A stretch of 64,000 nt of DNA, taken from positions 248,001-312,000 of the forward strand of contig CAWINY010000006.1 in the NCBI GenBank assembly GCA_963837635.1. The letters run 5' to 3'. Below, in pieces: positions 26,345 through 35,314 of this stretch. Source of the stretch: CAWINY01 sp963837635. GTDB taxonomy: Bacteria; Acidobacteriota; Terriglobia; Terriglobales; Acidobacteriaceae. The translations under genes were made by a program, and so were the position numbers. The notes beneath the pieces are model-generated. The model was not told where the DNA came from, searched no databases, and saw nothing but the letters and a program-made list of their open reading frames with translations. How positions within the stretch are numbered: position 1 is the stretch's first letter; each line of letters begins with the position of its first letter.

Positions 26345-26710
26345 TTACGGTTTGACCTGGATCAAGCGCAGCCTCTTGAGCAGTTCCCGTTCGGCCATCT
26401 TGCGCTCGCGCGCGCGGCCATCGCGGATGGCATCGATGAGAGCCGAGAACTCGTAAAGCACCGGATCGCGTAGGGCGGCACCGGGTACAGCTCTATAGAG
26501 CGGTTCGAGCGCGATGCCGCGGGTGTTGCCGTCGCGCCAAGGCCACACCGGCGGAAGCTCATCTCCCGGCAAAAGTTCGGCATTGAGAGGCTCGGCAGCG
26601 TAAGAGGTCGGAACGCCGCGGGTAAACGGCCCGTGTTCGGCTGGAAATGCGTATTTCAGACCGTGGAGCAGGAACTCTTCCAGATTCGACACGTTCGGTC
26701 GGTCCTGCAT
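26345..26710 (-). CDS. Conserved hypothetical protein, N-terminally truncated winged-helix type
   Basis: 121 residues from the ATG at 26710. The frame is open for about 30 codons upstream and reads RAIKRLQQSRLLHESE, which looks like the recognition part of a winged helix, but no start codon precedes it before a TGA. The main part (NVSNLEEFLLHGLKYAFPAE, then PTSYAAEPLN, then WPWRDGNTRGIALEPLYRAVP) is a conserved bacterial family of unknown function. It probably lost its first third when the neighbouring integrase decayed. Confidence 0.5.
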   Translation of the reverse strand: MQDRPNVSNLEEFLLHGLKYAFPAEHGPFTRGVPTSYAAEPLNAELLPGDELPPVWPWRDGNTRGIALEPLYRAVPGAALRDPVLYEFSALIDAIRDGRARERKMAERELLKRLRLIQVKP

Positions 26711-27198
26711 CTCCGATTCGTGGAGAAGGCGAGACTGTTGGAGTCGCTTGATTGCCCGCGTGGACCTCGGCCTCGCCGCAAAAATCCCAGCGATCGTTTC
26801 AGTTCCTCCACGACCTCATACACAATCGGACAGATCGGTACGCGCTCAATCATTGCCAGGGTGCGAAACACAAAATCCGGCTCGTATAGATGATGATGCC
26901 GTCCGCAGCACAGCGCCCGCTCACCCTGTGCCGGATCCCGCTGAACTTGTCGCCCGCCTGCAGGCCCATCAAAGGGAGCTGGTTTCATAATGATCGGAAC
27001 CAGGTGGCTTCATACTCATCGGAAGGGGTGGCCAGACCGCTGCTAACAAAGAGCAGATTCGGCGCCTGAGCGAGCGCTTTCACGTCTCGCCGGAAGTGTT
27101 CTTGTGAATCCCACCTCTGCCTGGGGGCCCCAAAACGCGCCGCATTTGCGCGTTTTGGGGCAGAAAACCGGGCAGATGTTGGGGCACCATCGGCATGC
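26711..27198. other. Degraded stretch with hairpin repeats
   Basis: No supported gene; an open minus-strand frame (26656-26988) overlaps the truncated gene and has no family features. At 27124-27160 CCCCAAAACGCGC and GCGCGTTTTGGGG form an exact 13-bp hairpin. GGGCAGATGTTGGGGCACC at 27170-27188 belongs to the CACATCTGCC repeat family. Confidence 0.45.
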
Positions 27199-27672
27199 TT
27201 AAGCCCGGTTCGCGGCGACCTTTCGGCACACTACACGAGGCCTCAGGTCCTGTATGGACCACTCACCATGCGCCAACGGAGCGCGCCGCACGTAATAAAG
27301 TTCCGTACCGAGCATCTTGGCTACTTCGAGGCAGAGCTCCGGGCTTTGCCGTAACATTTCCATGAACTCTTTATGCGGCACAAAGGCGAGTTGGACTTCT
27401 TCTACAGCCTGTGCCGTGAGGATGTACGCATGGTGGCCCACCACCGCTGGCAAGCCAAGAGCGCTGCCCGGTCCGGCGAGGGTGGCCTGCTGGGAACCTG
27501 GAAGGGCGAGCCTCACTGTGCCGGAACAAACTAGATAGACCCCGCGCGATGGTGCGCCCGTACTGAAGATTGTCTCACCAGCGGCAACTCGCAGGTGGAA
27601 GGAAACCCTCGTTGGCGCGGTTAATGCAGCGCGCAGTTTGGCTGACGCAAGAAACGGCTGGTGTTCAATCAT
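27199..27672 (-). CDS. Cyclic-nucleotide-binding-domain protein
   Basis: 157 residues from the ATG at 27672 (MIEHQPFLASAKL); the frame extends 36 codons upstream with no ribosome site. A single cNMP-binding beta-roll: VAAGETIFSTGAPSRGVYLVCSGTVRL (about 32-58), and ALGLPAVVGHHAYILTAQA. No C-terminal helix-turn-helix, so unlike Crp/Fnr it is not a complete regulator. Possibly a sensor subunit or a truncated regulator. Divergent from nothing obvious; the TetR gene lies upstream in the same direction. Confidence 0.75.
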   Translation of the reverse strand: MIEHQPFLASAKLRAALTAPTRVSFHLRVAAGETIFSTGAPSRGVYLVCSGTVRLALPGSQQATLAGPGSALGLPAVVGHHAYILTAQAVEEVQLAFVPHKEFMEMLRQSPELCLEVAKMLGTELYYVRRAPLAHGEWSIQDLRPRVVCRKVAANRA

Positions 27673-27847
27673 TAGAGCTCGCCTCGTGGTTCGCGGTACA
27701 ACCGAACCGTTCCAGATTGCTGGCACCGGATCGGCAACACTATGACTTTTGTCACGAGCGAATACTTTCTGTTCACGCACAGGGAATCAGGTTGGCACTT
27801 TTTGAGATGGACTTCGACGGGGTGGGGGCAACGGGGACCCTAAAGTG

Positions 27848-28456
27848 TCACCCTGGCCAAGCTCTCAGGGCCACCTGAGCGACTCGATCCAATTCTCGAC
27901 GGCTGGCACCGCCTGACGCTTGAACGGCCATTCCATACATGACTGTCGTGACGAAGCGGGCCAGATCTGCGGGGTTGGAATCGGACGGTAGGTCGCCTTC
28001 TGCCTTGGCGCGCTGCAGGCGCCGGCGTAACGCCGCCTCTCCCTCTTGCCGTCGCAAGATGAGCTCCTGCCGAATCGGTTCCGCCACCTCTCCGCAAGCC
28101 AACGCACCCTGCACTATGAGACATCCCGGCGGATTGCGGGGATCGGTCTGCAACTCGGCCGCGCCGCGCAAGATCTTTTCGGCCACGGCCCGTGCCGTGG
28201 GTTCCTCCAACGCTTCTCTGACGTAGGCTGCGGGACCACCGGTGTAGCGGTCGAGCGCCTTACGGAAGAGGGCTTCCTTATCGCCAAAGGCGGCATAGAG
28301 GCTCGGACGGTTAATGCCCATCGTCTCAGTCAAATCCGACAGAGAAGCGCCCTCGTAGCCCTTCTCCCGGAACACCTGCAGTGCACGATCCAGGGCCTTG
28401 TTGAGGTCGAAAGCGCGTGGCCGACCGATCGGCCGCGTCCGCTTGCTCGTTTTCAT
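27848..28456 (-). CDS. TetR-family repressor
   Basis: 202 residues from the ATG at 28456, preceded by GGAAGAG. N-terminal TetR helix-turn-helix (LNKALDRALQVFREKGYEGASLSDL, ending GINRPSLYAAFGDKEALF; about residues 15-60) and a helical ligand domain with the C-terminal half typical of the family controlling short-chain dehydrogenases. Divergently transcribed from an SDR gene, with a perfect 6-1-6 palindrome between them, so autoregulation and control of the SDR gene are likely. Confidence 0.9.
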   Translation of the reverse strand: MKTSKRTRPIGRPRAFDLNKALDRALQVFREKGYEGASLSDLTETMGINRPSLYAAFGDKEALFRKALDRYTGGPAAYVREALEEPTARAVAEKILRGAAELQTDPRNPPGCLIVQGALACGEVAEPIRQELILRRQEGEAALRRRLQRAKAEGDLPSDSNPADLARFVTTVMYGMAVQASGGASRRELDRVAQVALRAWPG

Positions 28457-28526
28457 GCTCTTCCAGTATATGCCGTTGTATACCAAGCAGTACATAAATC
28501 TTGAACCTTTCCGCGCGATCCGTAAT

Positions 28527-28539
28527 CTGTACCGTACAG
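28527..28539. promoter_or_regulatory. Candidate TetR operator
   Basis: CTGTACCGTACAG, a perfect palindrome with one central base, 28 bases before the SDR start and 71 bases before the TetR start. A GTAC-rich tail (GTACGTAT) follows. Its place between divergent genes fits an operator for the TetR protein. Confidence 0.65.
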
Positions 28540-28566
28540 TACGTATATCTCCCAGGAGGGATCGTC

Positions 28567-29319
28567 ATGGCAAAGAAACTCGAAGGCAAGGTCGCAGTCG
28601 TGACCGGCGCGTCCAAGGGGATCGGCGCCTCGATTGCCAAACATCTGGCAGCAGAGGGAGCAGCCGTGGTCGTCAACTACGTTTCTAGCAAGGAAGGTGC
28701 TGATCGTGTCGTCAACGAGATTGCGGCGAACGGCGGGAGAGCGGTGTCCGTGCAAGCAAATGTGGCCAAGCACGCCGATATCGAGCGCCTCCTTTCTGAG
28801 ACGAACAAGGCATTTGGCCGCTTGGACATCCTGGTCAACAATGCCGGCATTTACGAGTTCTCTCCCCTCGGGAGCGTCACCGAGGAGCACTTCCACAAAC
28901 AGTTTGACCTGAACGTTCTCGGGCTTGTCCTTACATCGAGGGAAGCCGCCGGCTATTTCGGATCCGAGGGCGGCAGCATTATCAATATCAGCTCGATCGT
29001 GAGCACCGTTAGTCCTCCCAATGCGTCTGTCTATAGCGCAACCAAGGCAGCTGTTGATGCCGTCACCAAATCGCTGGCCAAGGAATTAGGCCCGCGCAAG
29101 ATCCGTGTGAATGCCATCAATCCCGGGATGGTTGAGACCGAGGGGGTGCATGCAGCCGGATTGCACAACGGCGATTTCCGCAAACAGATCGAAGCGCAAA
29201 CTCCGCTGGGACGCATCGGCCAGCCGGAGGATATTGCCCCGGCCGCTGTGTTCTTTGCCTCAGCGGACTCGGCGTGGATCACCGGGGAGACGCTGAAGAT
29301 CGCGGGTGGCCTCCAGTAA
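28567..29319 (+). CDS. Short-chain dehydrogenase/reductase (3-oxoacyl-reductase type)
   Basis: 250 residues from the ATG at 28567, seven bases after AGGAGGG. Classical SDR: the cofactor motif TGASKGIGASIA (about 13-24), NNAG at about 89-92, catalytic serine in NISSIVS, YSATK with the tyrosine and lysine (about 155-159), and the closing INPGMVETE. NADP(H)-dependent alcohol/ketone oxidoreductase; substrate unknown. Its regulation by the divergent TetR protein suggests response to a small hydrophobic or toxic compound. Confidence 0.9.
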   Translation: MAKKLEGKVAVVTGASKGIGASIAKHLAAEGAAVVVNYVSSKEGADRVVNEIAANGGRAVSVQANVAKHADIERLLSETNKAFGRLDILVNNAGIYEFSPLGSVTEEHFHKQFDLNVLGLVLTSREAAGYFGSEGGSIINISSIVSTVSPPNASVYSATKAAVDAVTKSLAKELGPRKIRVNAINPGMVETEGVHAAGLHNGDFRKQIEAQTPLGRIGQPEDIAPAAVFFASADSAWITGETLKIAGGLQ

Positions 29320-29398
29320 AGAGAAGGCCCCGCGTCGAGTAGCGGCTACTGGAATGCGAGCGGCGGGGCAGGGTGGCGTCCGCACGACGGGTTTCTTC

Positions 29399-29695
29399 TC
29401 ATGCCGGCCTCTTCGCCTTGCGCGCTTCGAAGCGGATAAGCAAACGCGACCCGGTAGCTTTCGCCAGCCGCTCCAGCGTCCGCATCGACGGGCGCGTGCG
29501 CCCGCTTTCCAGGCGCGCGACCACAGGCTGAGTTGTCCCCATCTTCCGCGCCAGCTCCTCCTGCGTAAGGCCGGCACGGTTCCGCACATCGATCACGGCC
29601 GACGCCAGGACAAACTCATCCTCAAGCGCCTCGTACGCCTTCCGGTATTTCGGCTCCTTCAGCCACTTCTTATGCAGGTCGGATATGCGTGCCAT
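29399..29695 (-). CDS. XRE-type antitoxin-like protein
   Basis: 98 residues. A helical N terminus (LHKKWLKEPKYRKAYEALEDEF) leads to an XRE helix-turn-helix (LTQEELARKMGTTQPVVARLESGR, about 43-66) and a short basic tail. This layout is typical of HigA-type antitoxins of HigBA systems. No toxin gene is adjacent on either side, so it is an orphan, or its partner was lost at the neighbouring LysR remnant. Confidence 0.7.
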   Translation of the reverse strand: MARISDLHKKWLKEPKYRKAYEALEDEFVLASAVIDVRNRAGLTQEELARKMGTTQPVVARLESGRTRPSMRTLERLAKATGSRLLIRFEARKAKRPA

Positions 29696-29785
29696 CGTTA
29701 CACCTCCATCATTGAACCGATTTCGCGCGAAACAAAGCCAGCTCTATCTCTCGCCGGGGCGTCACTGCAGGTGCAGTGCTGAGAA

Positions 29786-30019
29786 TCAGGCGATCATTTC
29801 CGAAGGATCACTCTCTGAAATGTGCATCGGCACGGCTTGTGGTCCCCGCTTCGCAGTCAATAGCGAGATCAGCTTTTCGATTACCTCACCCCGTGCCGCC
29901 TGACCGTACGCGATACCGGTTTCAATCGCCAGCGGATTGCCTTCAATCGGCTTGAAGACAACGCCGGGAGACGACACGCGATCGGGCCAAGGCCGGGCAA
30001 AGGTAATGCGGCGCACCAC
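29786..30019 (-). pseudogene. LysR-type regulator fragment, copy 1
   Basis: 77 codons matching the C-terminal end of a LysR substrate-binding domain (FARPWPDRVSSPGVVFKPI, then NPLAIETGIAYGQ, ending SESDPSEMIA). The DNA from 29778 to 30006 is a close direct repeat of 31040-31270. N-terminal DNA-binding domain and most of the effector domain are missing. Confidence 0.75.
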
Positions 30020-30128
30020 TTGGCGGCCAATGGAAGAACTGCCAAATTCTATTCCCTCCGGTAGAAGGACTTTGTGTTTCCGCGGACAGCGCCGGCCGGC
30101 TTACACACATCTGGAAGACTGTTGCGAT

Positions 30129-30151
30129 CTATGGTTCTAAGGACTATGGTT
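30129..30151. promoter_or_regulatory. Direct repeat before the HigB gene
   Basis: CTATGGTT occurs at 30129-30136 and 30144-30151, fifteen bases apart, ending six bases before the toxin start. A plausible operator for the downstream XRE antitoxin. Confidence 0.4.
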
Positions 30152-30156
30152 AATTT

Positions 30157-30567
30157 GTGAGCGCACCGACCAGCGAGAAACCACGGCTGTTCGCATCAAA
30201 GAACTTCATGCGGTTTGCTCGACGACTCGGCAGCGGTGAGCAGGATCTTTGGGAAGCCGTTCAGGAGAAGCCCGACGCTGATCTTGGCGGCGGTGTGTTC
30301 AAATTCCGGCTGGCGCGCAAGGGCGAAGGAACTAGCGGCGGAGCCCGCGCTATCGTCGCCATGAAGGCGAGACAGCGGATCGTTCTCATGTATGGCTTCG
30401 AGAAGAAAGACTTGGCAAACATACGGCCCGATGAACTGAAGCAGTTCAAAGCTTCCGCAAAGATCTATTTGGGGTTCTCCGAGAAGCAGATGTCTGATCT
30501 GGTCGAGAGGCAAGTGCTGACCGAGATAAAGCCGAAGAGAACGGGCAGTGCCAAAAGGAACGTGTAG
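30157..30567 (+). CDS. HigB-like (RelE superfamily) toxin
   Basis: 136 residues from a GTG at 30157. The body FKFRLARKGEGTSGGARAIV.. RIVLMYGFEKKDLANI (about 48-92) is the fold of RelE/HigB-type mRNA interferases: central strands with basic residues and the YGFEKKD motif. Toxin first, antitoxin second is the HigBA order. The antitoxin gene follows 16 bases later. The pair lies between two copies of a LysR fragment. Confidence 0.8.
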   Translation: MSAPTSEKPRLFASKNFMRFARRLGSGEQDLWEAVQEKPDADLGGGVFKFRLARKGEGTSGGARAIVAMKARQRIVLMYGFEKKDLANIRPDELKQFKASAKIYLGFSEKQMSDLVERQVLTEIKPKRTGSAKRNV

Positions 30568-30583
30568 GAGGGAGTCGAAAGCC

Positions 30584-30955
30584 ATGAAGACCAGGAGAGT
30601 ACAAGCGGCCAAGCCCACAACGTCACGCAGAACGGGCGGACCGAGAGCCTACAAGAGTGCGGCTTTGGCGGCGATCCATGAAAACATGGCCAACCTGTAC
30701 GAGGCGGGTGCGATCGACACCAAGACGATGCGCAGCTTCGATAAGGCATGTCTCACCCCTGTGATGTCTCTGACCCCGGCTGCCATCCGGCGGATTCGCC
30801 AAAAAGAAGCACTCAGCCAGGCGGTCTTTGCCGCCCATCTGAACGTAACGACCGGCGTGGTAAGCAAATGGGAGCGCGGCGAAAAGCAACCGCGGGGACC
30901 AGCCGCCAAACTGCTGACGCTTGCGGCCAAGCACGGGATCGCATCCATTGCCTGA
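30584..30955 (+). CDS. HigA-like XRE antitoxin
   Basis: 123 residues from the ATG at 30584, eight bases after GGAGGGAG; the frame's earlier start at 30548 lies inside the toxin gene. The C-terminal half is an XRE helix-turn-helix (ALSQAVFAAHLNVTTGVVSKWERGEKQP, about 82-109) that should bind the shared promoter; the N-terminal part is basic. Expected to neutralise the upstream HigB-like toxin. Confidence 0.8.
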   Translation: MKTRRVQAAKPTTSRRTGGPRAYKSAALAAIHENMANLYEAGAIDTKTMRSFDKACLTPVMSLTPAAIRRIRQKEALSQAVFAAHLNVTTGVVSKWERGEKQPRGPAAKLLTLAAKHGIASIA

Positions 30956-31049
30956 TCGTGGGGATACACGCTCCAGCGCTGCTTCCTGACTGGCTGTCAT
31001 GGCCGGCTTTCATGTGCAGCCTCCTCTCACCCGGCGAGCCCGCTGAGAA

Positions 31050-31373
31050 TCAGGCGATCATTTCCGAAGGATCACTCTCCGGAATAGACATCGGCACCGC
31101 TTGCGGTCCATGTTTCTTCGCCAATACCGAGATCAGCTTTTCGATCACCTCACCTCGCGCCGCTTGACCGTACCCAATGCCGGTTTCAACCGCCAGAGGA
31201 TTGCCTTCTATCGGCTTGAAGACAACGCCGGGAGATGACACGCGATCGGGCCAAGGCCGGGCGAAGGTAAAGCCCATGTGCTCGGCGACCATGTCGGCCG
31301 CCTCGGTGAATGTTGTCACGTCCTGCACATTTTCCGGGTTCAAGCCGTGTTCCACACAGGTGTACATCAACAC
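31050..31373 (-). pseudogene. LysR-type regulator fragment, copy 2
   Basis: 107 codons matching the C-terminal third of a LysR effector domain: NVQDVTTFTEAADMVAEHMG, then FARPWPDRVSSPGVVFKPI and NPLAVETGIGYGQ. It extends about 30 residues further toward the N terminus than copy 1, but also lacks the DNA-binding domain. The two copies flank the HigBA pair, in the same orientation. Confidence 0.75.
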
Positions 31374-31748
31374 CTGGATACATCTTTAACAACCTCTGAT
31401 TCAGTTTACAGGTGAGCTTGCAAATAGGCGTAGTCAAGCGGGCACTACTCTAACCCGGACGAATTCAGACTCGTGCGGCGCGTTTCATCCTGAGATGCTG
31501 CTGTATTTGGCTGCGATTCGCATTGCGCGGCAATTCTGAAGGCCAATGGCTGGGCATGGCCGGAAGTGCAGTGTCCAGCACACTGTCCAGAAACTGGAAC
31601 ACATCAGGTCTCAAGCACGAATTCCAAGCCGTCATTCCCCACAGCTATAAATCCGGGCGAAAGAAGTCTTGGACTGCTGCTGCGCTCAGGAAATACGCTA
31701 ATCGAGCTCTGGCAGTCTCTGACTGCCCAACAATTCGTCGGAGTGCTT
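31374..31748. other. Non-coding stretch
   Basis: I see no gene or structured element. It separates the second LysR fragment from a small open frame. Confidence 0.35.
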
Positions 31749-31991
31749 ATGTCCGATCCCCACTGGAAGCCCGCCCGGGCCGTCGTGGCCGCTCTTTTCC
31801 CGTCTTTTGAACAACTACTGGGTAACGACAAAAATGCCGCCGCCCTGAAAAGCCACGCCAAGGCCGTGCAACGTCTCGCACGCAACGGAGAAATTGCCGG
31901 GGAGTTAGCCAGTTCCGCGTTTGCGAACAGCGAATGCCGGATCAGCGAAAGGATCATCGACAGGCCGCCGAAGACCCAAGGAGGGATGTAA
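31749..31991 (+). CDS. Small hypothetical ORF
   Basis: 80 residues from the ATG at 31749 (MSDPHWKPARAVVAALFPSF), in a frame that is open from 31566. No known domain and no clear ribosome site. It runs into the start of an integrase pseudogene. It may be the remnant of a longer protein; low confidence that it is expressed. Confidence 0.3.
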   Translation: MSDPHWKPARAVVAALFPSFEQLLGNDKNAAALKSHAKAVQRLARNGEIAGELASSAFANSECRISERIIDRPPKTQGGM

Positions 31992-32010
31992 TGTCTGCCC
32001 AACCCATGCC

Positions 32011-32780
32011 TGTCGTGCCAAGATCCGCCGCATCATGAGCCTGGTTTTCAAGCACGGGTAGCGGCACAACTTTGTGCCGCGGCAGCAAGAAGGCAATCCC
32101 ATGAACTGGGTGAGCCAGCGGACGACCAGCGATTACAAGGCGCTCATCATGACGCCAAAGTAGGCGTTCGAGGTGCTTCTCAATACCCCGTAGCCGAGGC
32201 GGACGCTCACCTTGAGCGACGCTGCCACGGCATTGCGGGTGTCGGAATTGCTGAGCTTGACGTGGATGGATCTGGACTTCGAGGGCCCTCGTGATGTATG
32301 TGAGGCGGGCCTACGTCTGGGGAAGGTTCAAGCAACCGAAGTCGAAAGCCTCCAAGGCTCCGGCCCCCATGCACCCATTACTGGCTGGTTTCCTGCTCGC
32401 ATGGCGCGAGAGAACGCGTTATCCCAGGGACAACGACTTCGTGTTTCCCAGTGTGAAGCTCGGCGGCAAGAAGCCGCTGTCGGCTTCCGTTATGGTGCAG
32501 AAATACCTGAGACCCGCAGCAGTCAAGGCTGGTGTGATTCCGGCAGACTGGAAGGGTCGTTTCGGTTTTCACAATTTTCGGCACTCGCTGGCGACCGCGC
32601 TGGTGAAGCTGAAAGTCGATCCGAAAACCGTGCAGGGTATGCTGCGCCACGAGGACTTCGGCACGACCATGGAGCTGTATGCGCAATCCGACATGGAATC
32701 GATGCGAGATGCGCAAGGCAAGTTCCTGGAACAGCCTGATGGGGGACAAAATCCACCTGCTCACGGAGCAAGTTCAGTGA
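32011..32780 (+). pseudogene. Decayed tyrosine recombinase with three TAG stops and frameshifts
   Basis: One frame reads KIRRIMSLVFKHG, TAG (32059), RHNFVPRQQEGNPMNWVSQ, KALIMTPK, TAG (32161), AFEVLLNTP, TAG (32191), PRRTLTLSDAATALRVSELL and WMDLDFE. A frameshift near 32285 moves to YVRRAYVWGRFKQPKSKASK and the catalytic FHNFRHSLATALV, LRHEDFGTTME and ELYAQSDMES. A second shift near 32745 restores LLTEQVQ and a TGA at 32778-32780. The longest open part is 32291-32833. It lies 60 bases from a copy of the tRNA-Phe 3' end and is the integrase relic of an older element at that tRNA. Confidence 0.9.
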
Positions 32781-32841
32781 GAATCATGGGTGGGATCGTG
32801 GGTGGAAGATTTTCGTTCCGAACCGCTAAGTGATTTAGAAT

Positions 32842-32864
32842 GATGGTGGCCAGGGACGGAGTTG
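32842..32864 (+). repeat. attL-type copy of the tRNA-Phe 3' end
   Basis: GATGGTGGCCAGGGACGGAG followed by TTG: 23 bases identical to 40015-40037, which hold the last 21 bases of tRNA-Phe (minus strand). Distal junction of island 2. Confidence 0.85.
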
Positions 32865-33078
32865 GTCTTTCTATGGGGATTGATGGCGCATAAGTTATTG
32901 ATTCTTATAAGGGCTGAAAGGTCAAAAAGGGCACCAATCCGGCTCCGGCGGTACAAAAACGGTACAAAAGCTCGTTGCGCTTTCTAGGCATGGTCTTCCC
33001 ATCCGTGAGCGGTAGAGGGGTTGGATTCGCTTGCTGCGAGTGTACACAATGGTGTACGCTATGCACGGGAGTATAGGT

Positions 33079-33345
33079 ATGGCTACACTCAAAGTCGGCG
33101 TGCGCGAGTTCCGCGAGCGAATTGCCAGTTTTCTAGAATCGGATACCCCGGTTGCCGTCACTCGTCGCGGTGAAACTCTCGGTGTCTATGTTCCAACGCG
33201 CCGGAAGCGTCCGAAGTCAGCCGACCTTTCCGAACTCAAGGCTGCAGCCGACCGTCTTGCCGAGGCGCTGGCGGACGTTGACGAGGAAGCGTTGGTCACC
33301 GAGTTCAAGCAACTGCGCCGGCGCGAGAAGAGCGCGGTCCGCTAA
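33079..33345 (+). CDS. Phd/YefM-type antitoxin
   Basis: 88 residues from the ATG at 33079 (MATLKVGVREFRERI), the usual Phd/YefM start: the N-terminal DNA-binding domain with VREFRERIASFLES and VAVTRRGETLGVYVP. The C-terminal helix (ELKAAADRLAEALADVDEEAL) would wrap the toxin. Two bases before the PIN gene start, so a tight two-gene operon. An earlier in-frame start at 33031 lies in a palindromic TGTACACAATGGTGTACG-like sequence, a probable operator. Confidence 0.85.
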   Translation: MATLKVGVREFRERIASFLESDTPVAVTRRGETLGVYVPTRRKRPKSADLSELKAAADRLAEALADVDEEALVTEFKQLRRREKSAVR

Positions 33346-33346
33346 G

Positions 33347-33790
33347 ATGATCGTTCTTGATGCGAACATCCTCATTCGTGCCGTCTTGGGACGCCGTGTT
33401 CGGCAACTCGTCGAGACCTACGCAGCTCAGGGAGTCCGCTTCTTTGCACCTGATATCGCCTTCGATGACGCCGGGAAGCACTTGCCTCCCCTGCTGAAAA
33501 AGCGGGGGAGGTCTGATACTGACGTTCCAGCATCGCTCGAATACTTGCAAAACCTTATTGAGCCCGTTGAACCGGACCTTTATGCCGTATTCGAAAACGA
33601 AGCCCGACAGCGCCTACGCGGTCGGGATGAGAGCGATTGGCCGGTACTGGCCGCCGCTCTCGGGTTGGGATGTGGGATTTGGACCGAGGATGCGGACTTC
33701 TTCGGAACGGGCATTGCGGTATGGACTACAAATCGCATTGAGATCTTTCTGGAAGCACAGATCAAACCAAGCGAATCTGTGCAAGAGTAG
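33347..33790 (+). CDS. PIN-domain toxin (VapC-like)
   Basis: 147 residues from the ATG at 33347, one base after the antitoxin's stop. PIN ribonuclease fold: MIVLDANILIRAV with the first catalytic Asp, a middle acidic residue in the DVPASLEYLQ region, DESDWPVLAAAL with the third acidic residue, and WTEDADFFGTGIAVWTT with the last. Expected RNA-cleaving toxin. Its 3' end overlaps the convergent sanA-like gene by 29 bases. Confidence 0.85.
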   Translation: MIVLDANILIRAVLGRRVRQLVETYAAQGVRFFAPDIAFDDAGKHLPPLLKKRGRSDTDVPASLEYLQNLIEPVEPDLYAVFENEARQRLRGRDESDWPVLAAALGLGCGIWTEDADFFGTGIAVWTTNRIEIFLEAQIKPSESVQE

Positions 33791-34149
33791 CAAGTCGTAT
33801 TTCTTCCCGGTGTTCCCAGTAGAACTCAAGCGCGGCCAGGTTCTTTGCCCGGACCACGGAGTCCAGGGTTCGGCGTCCGGCGTAGTCCGGAAAGATTCGG
33901 TCTGCCGGAACACCCTTGTCAAGCAGGGCGTTTTTCATGTCGGTGGGCTCGTCATATCCCCGGACGTGGTTGTCGCCGCTGACTACCAGATACTCGATCT
34001 TGCCATGGCGGTAGAGATCGGCGGCGGCAGCAATTCGGTTCTCGAAGTAGGGGTTCGACCAGCCGCCGGAAGTCTGCTTGGGGCAGCCAAGAACCAGTCC
34101 CACCCGCCGTTCGGGAATTAGCAGTACATCTGAGTAGGTCTTGTTTCTA

Positions 34150-35314
34150 GTGTAGTGCGTCATAACTAACAACCTTTATCAATCCGCGCGCGTCTTATGA
34201 TTGAGGACACGGTTGCGGATGCGCATAGCCCCTACTATTACGTTGAGTCCGGAGCAACGGACGGTGTTGGAATATCAAGCCCGGAGTCGATCCCTCCCGG
34301 TGCGGGTGGCGGAGCGTGCACGCATCGTGTTGTTCGCGGCTTCCGGCCAGCAGAACCAGGAAATTGCGGCGGCTATGGCCATCACGCCGAAAAAGGTTTC
34401 CCGATGGCGCAAGCGCTTCCTCACGCTGGGCCTGGCCGGATTAGCGAAAGACGCGCCTCGGGCCGGCCGCAAACCCAAGATCAGCGCCCGCCTGACAAAA
34501 CGTGTGGTGACGATGACCACGCGCCAACAGCCGACCAACGCCACCCACTGGAGCACGCGCACTATGGCAGCGGCCATAGGCATCAGCGAAGCCAGTGTGC
34601 GGCGCATCTGGCGGGCCCACGGGTTGAAACCTCATCTCGTGGAAACCTTCAAGCTCAGTAACGATCCCCAGTTTGCGGAGAAACTGGAAGACATCGTCGG
34701 TCTGTACCTCAACCCGCCTGAGCACGCGCTGGTGCTGTGCGCGGACGAGAAGAGCCAGATTCAAGCTCTGGATCGTACTCAGCCTGGATTGCCGCTGAAA
34801 CGTGGGCGCGGCGCCACCATGACGCATGACTACAAACGCAACGGCACCGCCACCTTGTTTGCCGCGCTGAATGCGGCCAACGGCGAAGTCTTTGGCCTGT
34901 GCCAAGAGCGGCATCGCCATCAGGAATGGCTCAAGTTTCTCCGTCTGATCGACCAGACCATTCCGGCGGAGCGACAACTCCACTTGATCTGCGATAACTA
35001 CGCCACCCATAAGCACCCCAAAGTGCAGCGCTGGCTGGCGCGGCATCCGCGCTTCCATCTGCACTTCACTCCCACGAGCGCGTCGTGGCTGAACATGGTG
35101 GAACGTTTCTTTCGCGACCTGACCCAAAATCGCCTGCGTCGTGGTGTCTTCCACGATCTGGAAGAGCTCATCATGGCCATCGGCACCTACATCGACCGTC
35201 ACAACGAGAGCCCCAAACCGTTCATCTGGACCGCGCGAGCCACCGATATCCTGGAAAAAGTGAAGCGCGCTCGCCACACCCTGAATAAACGTCAATCTGT
35301 ATGACGCACTACAC
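34150..35314 (+). mobile_element. IS630-family insertion sequence, complete
   Basis: 1165 bp with exact 15-bp terminal inverted repeats, GTGTAGTGCGTCATA at 34150-34164 and TATGACGCACTACAC at 35300-35314, flanked by a TA target duplication (34148-34149 and 35315-35316), as is normal for IS630. One transposase gene. Confidence 0.95.
34201..35304 (+). CDS. IS630-family transposase
   Basis: 367 residues (TTG at 34201; an ATG at 34219 is likely the real start). N-terminal helix-turn-helix (NQEIAAAMAITPKKVSRWRKR) and second HTH (ATHWSTRTMAAAIGISEASVR), then a DDE core: D in LVLCADEKSQIQALDR, D in LICDNYATHKHPK, E in ASWLNMVERFFRDL. Intact, so the element may still be active. Confidence 0.95.
   Translation: MRTRLRMRIAPTITLSPEQRTVLEYQARSRSLPVRVAERARIVLFAASGQQNQEIAAAMAITPKKVSRWRKRFLTLGLAGLAKDAPRAGRKPKISARLTKRVVTMTTRQQPTNATHWSTRTMAAAIGISEASVRRIWRAHGLKPHLVETFKLSNDPQFAEKLEDIVGLYLNPPEHALVLCADEKSQIQALDRTQPGLPLKRGRGATMTHDYKRNGTATLFAALNAANGEVFGLCQERHRHQEWLKFLRLIDQTIPAERQLHLICDNYATHKHPKVQRWLARHPRFHLHFTPTSASWLNMVERFFRDLTQNRLRRGVFHDLEELIMAIGTYIDRHNESPKPFIWTARATDILEKVKRARHTLNKRQSV

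Noticed and set aside
26656..26988. 110-codon minus-strand frame
   Set aside because: Overlaps the truncated winged-helix gene in another frame and has no family features beyond composition.
32212..32739. Stand-alone gene call in the frame from 32212
   Set aside because: Its first part is recombinase, the rest is the wrong frame; the stretch is a decayed recombinase with frameshifts.
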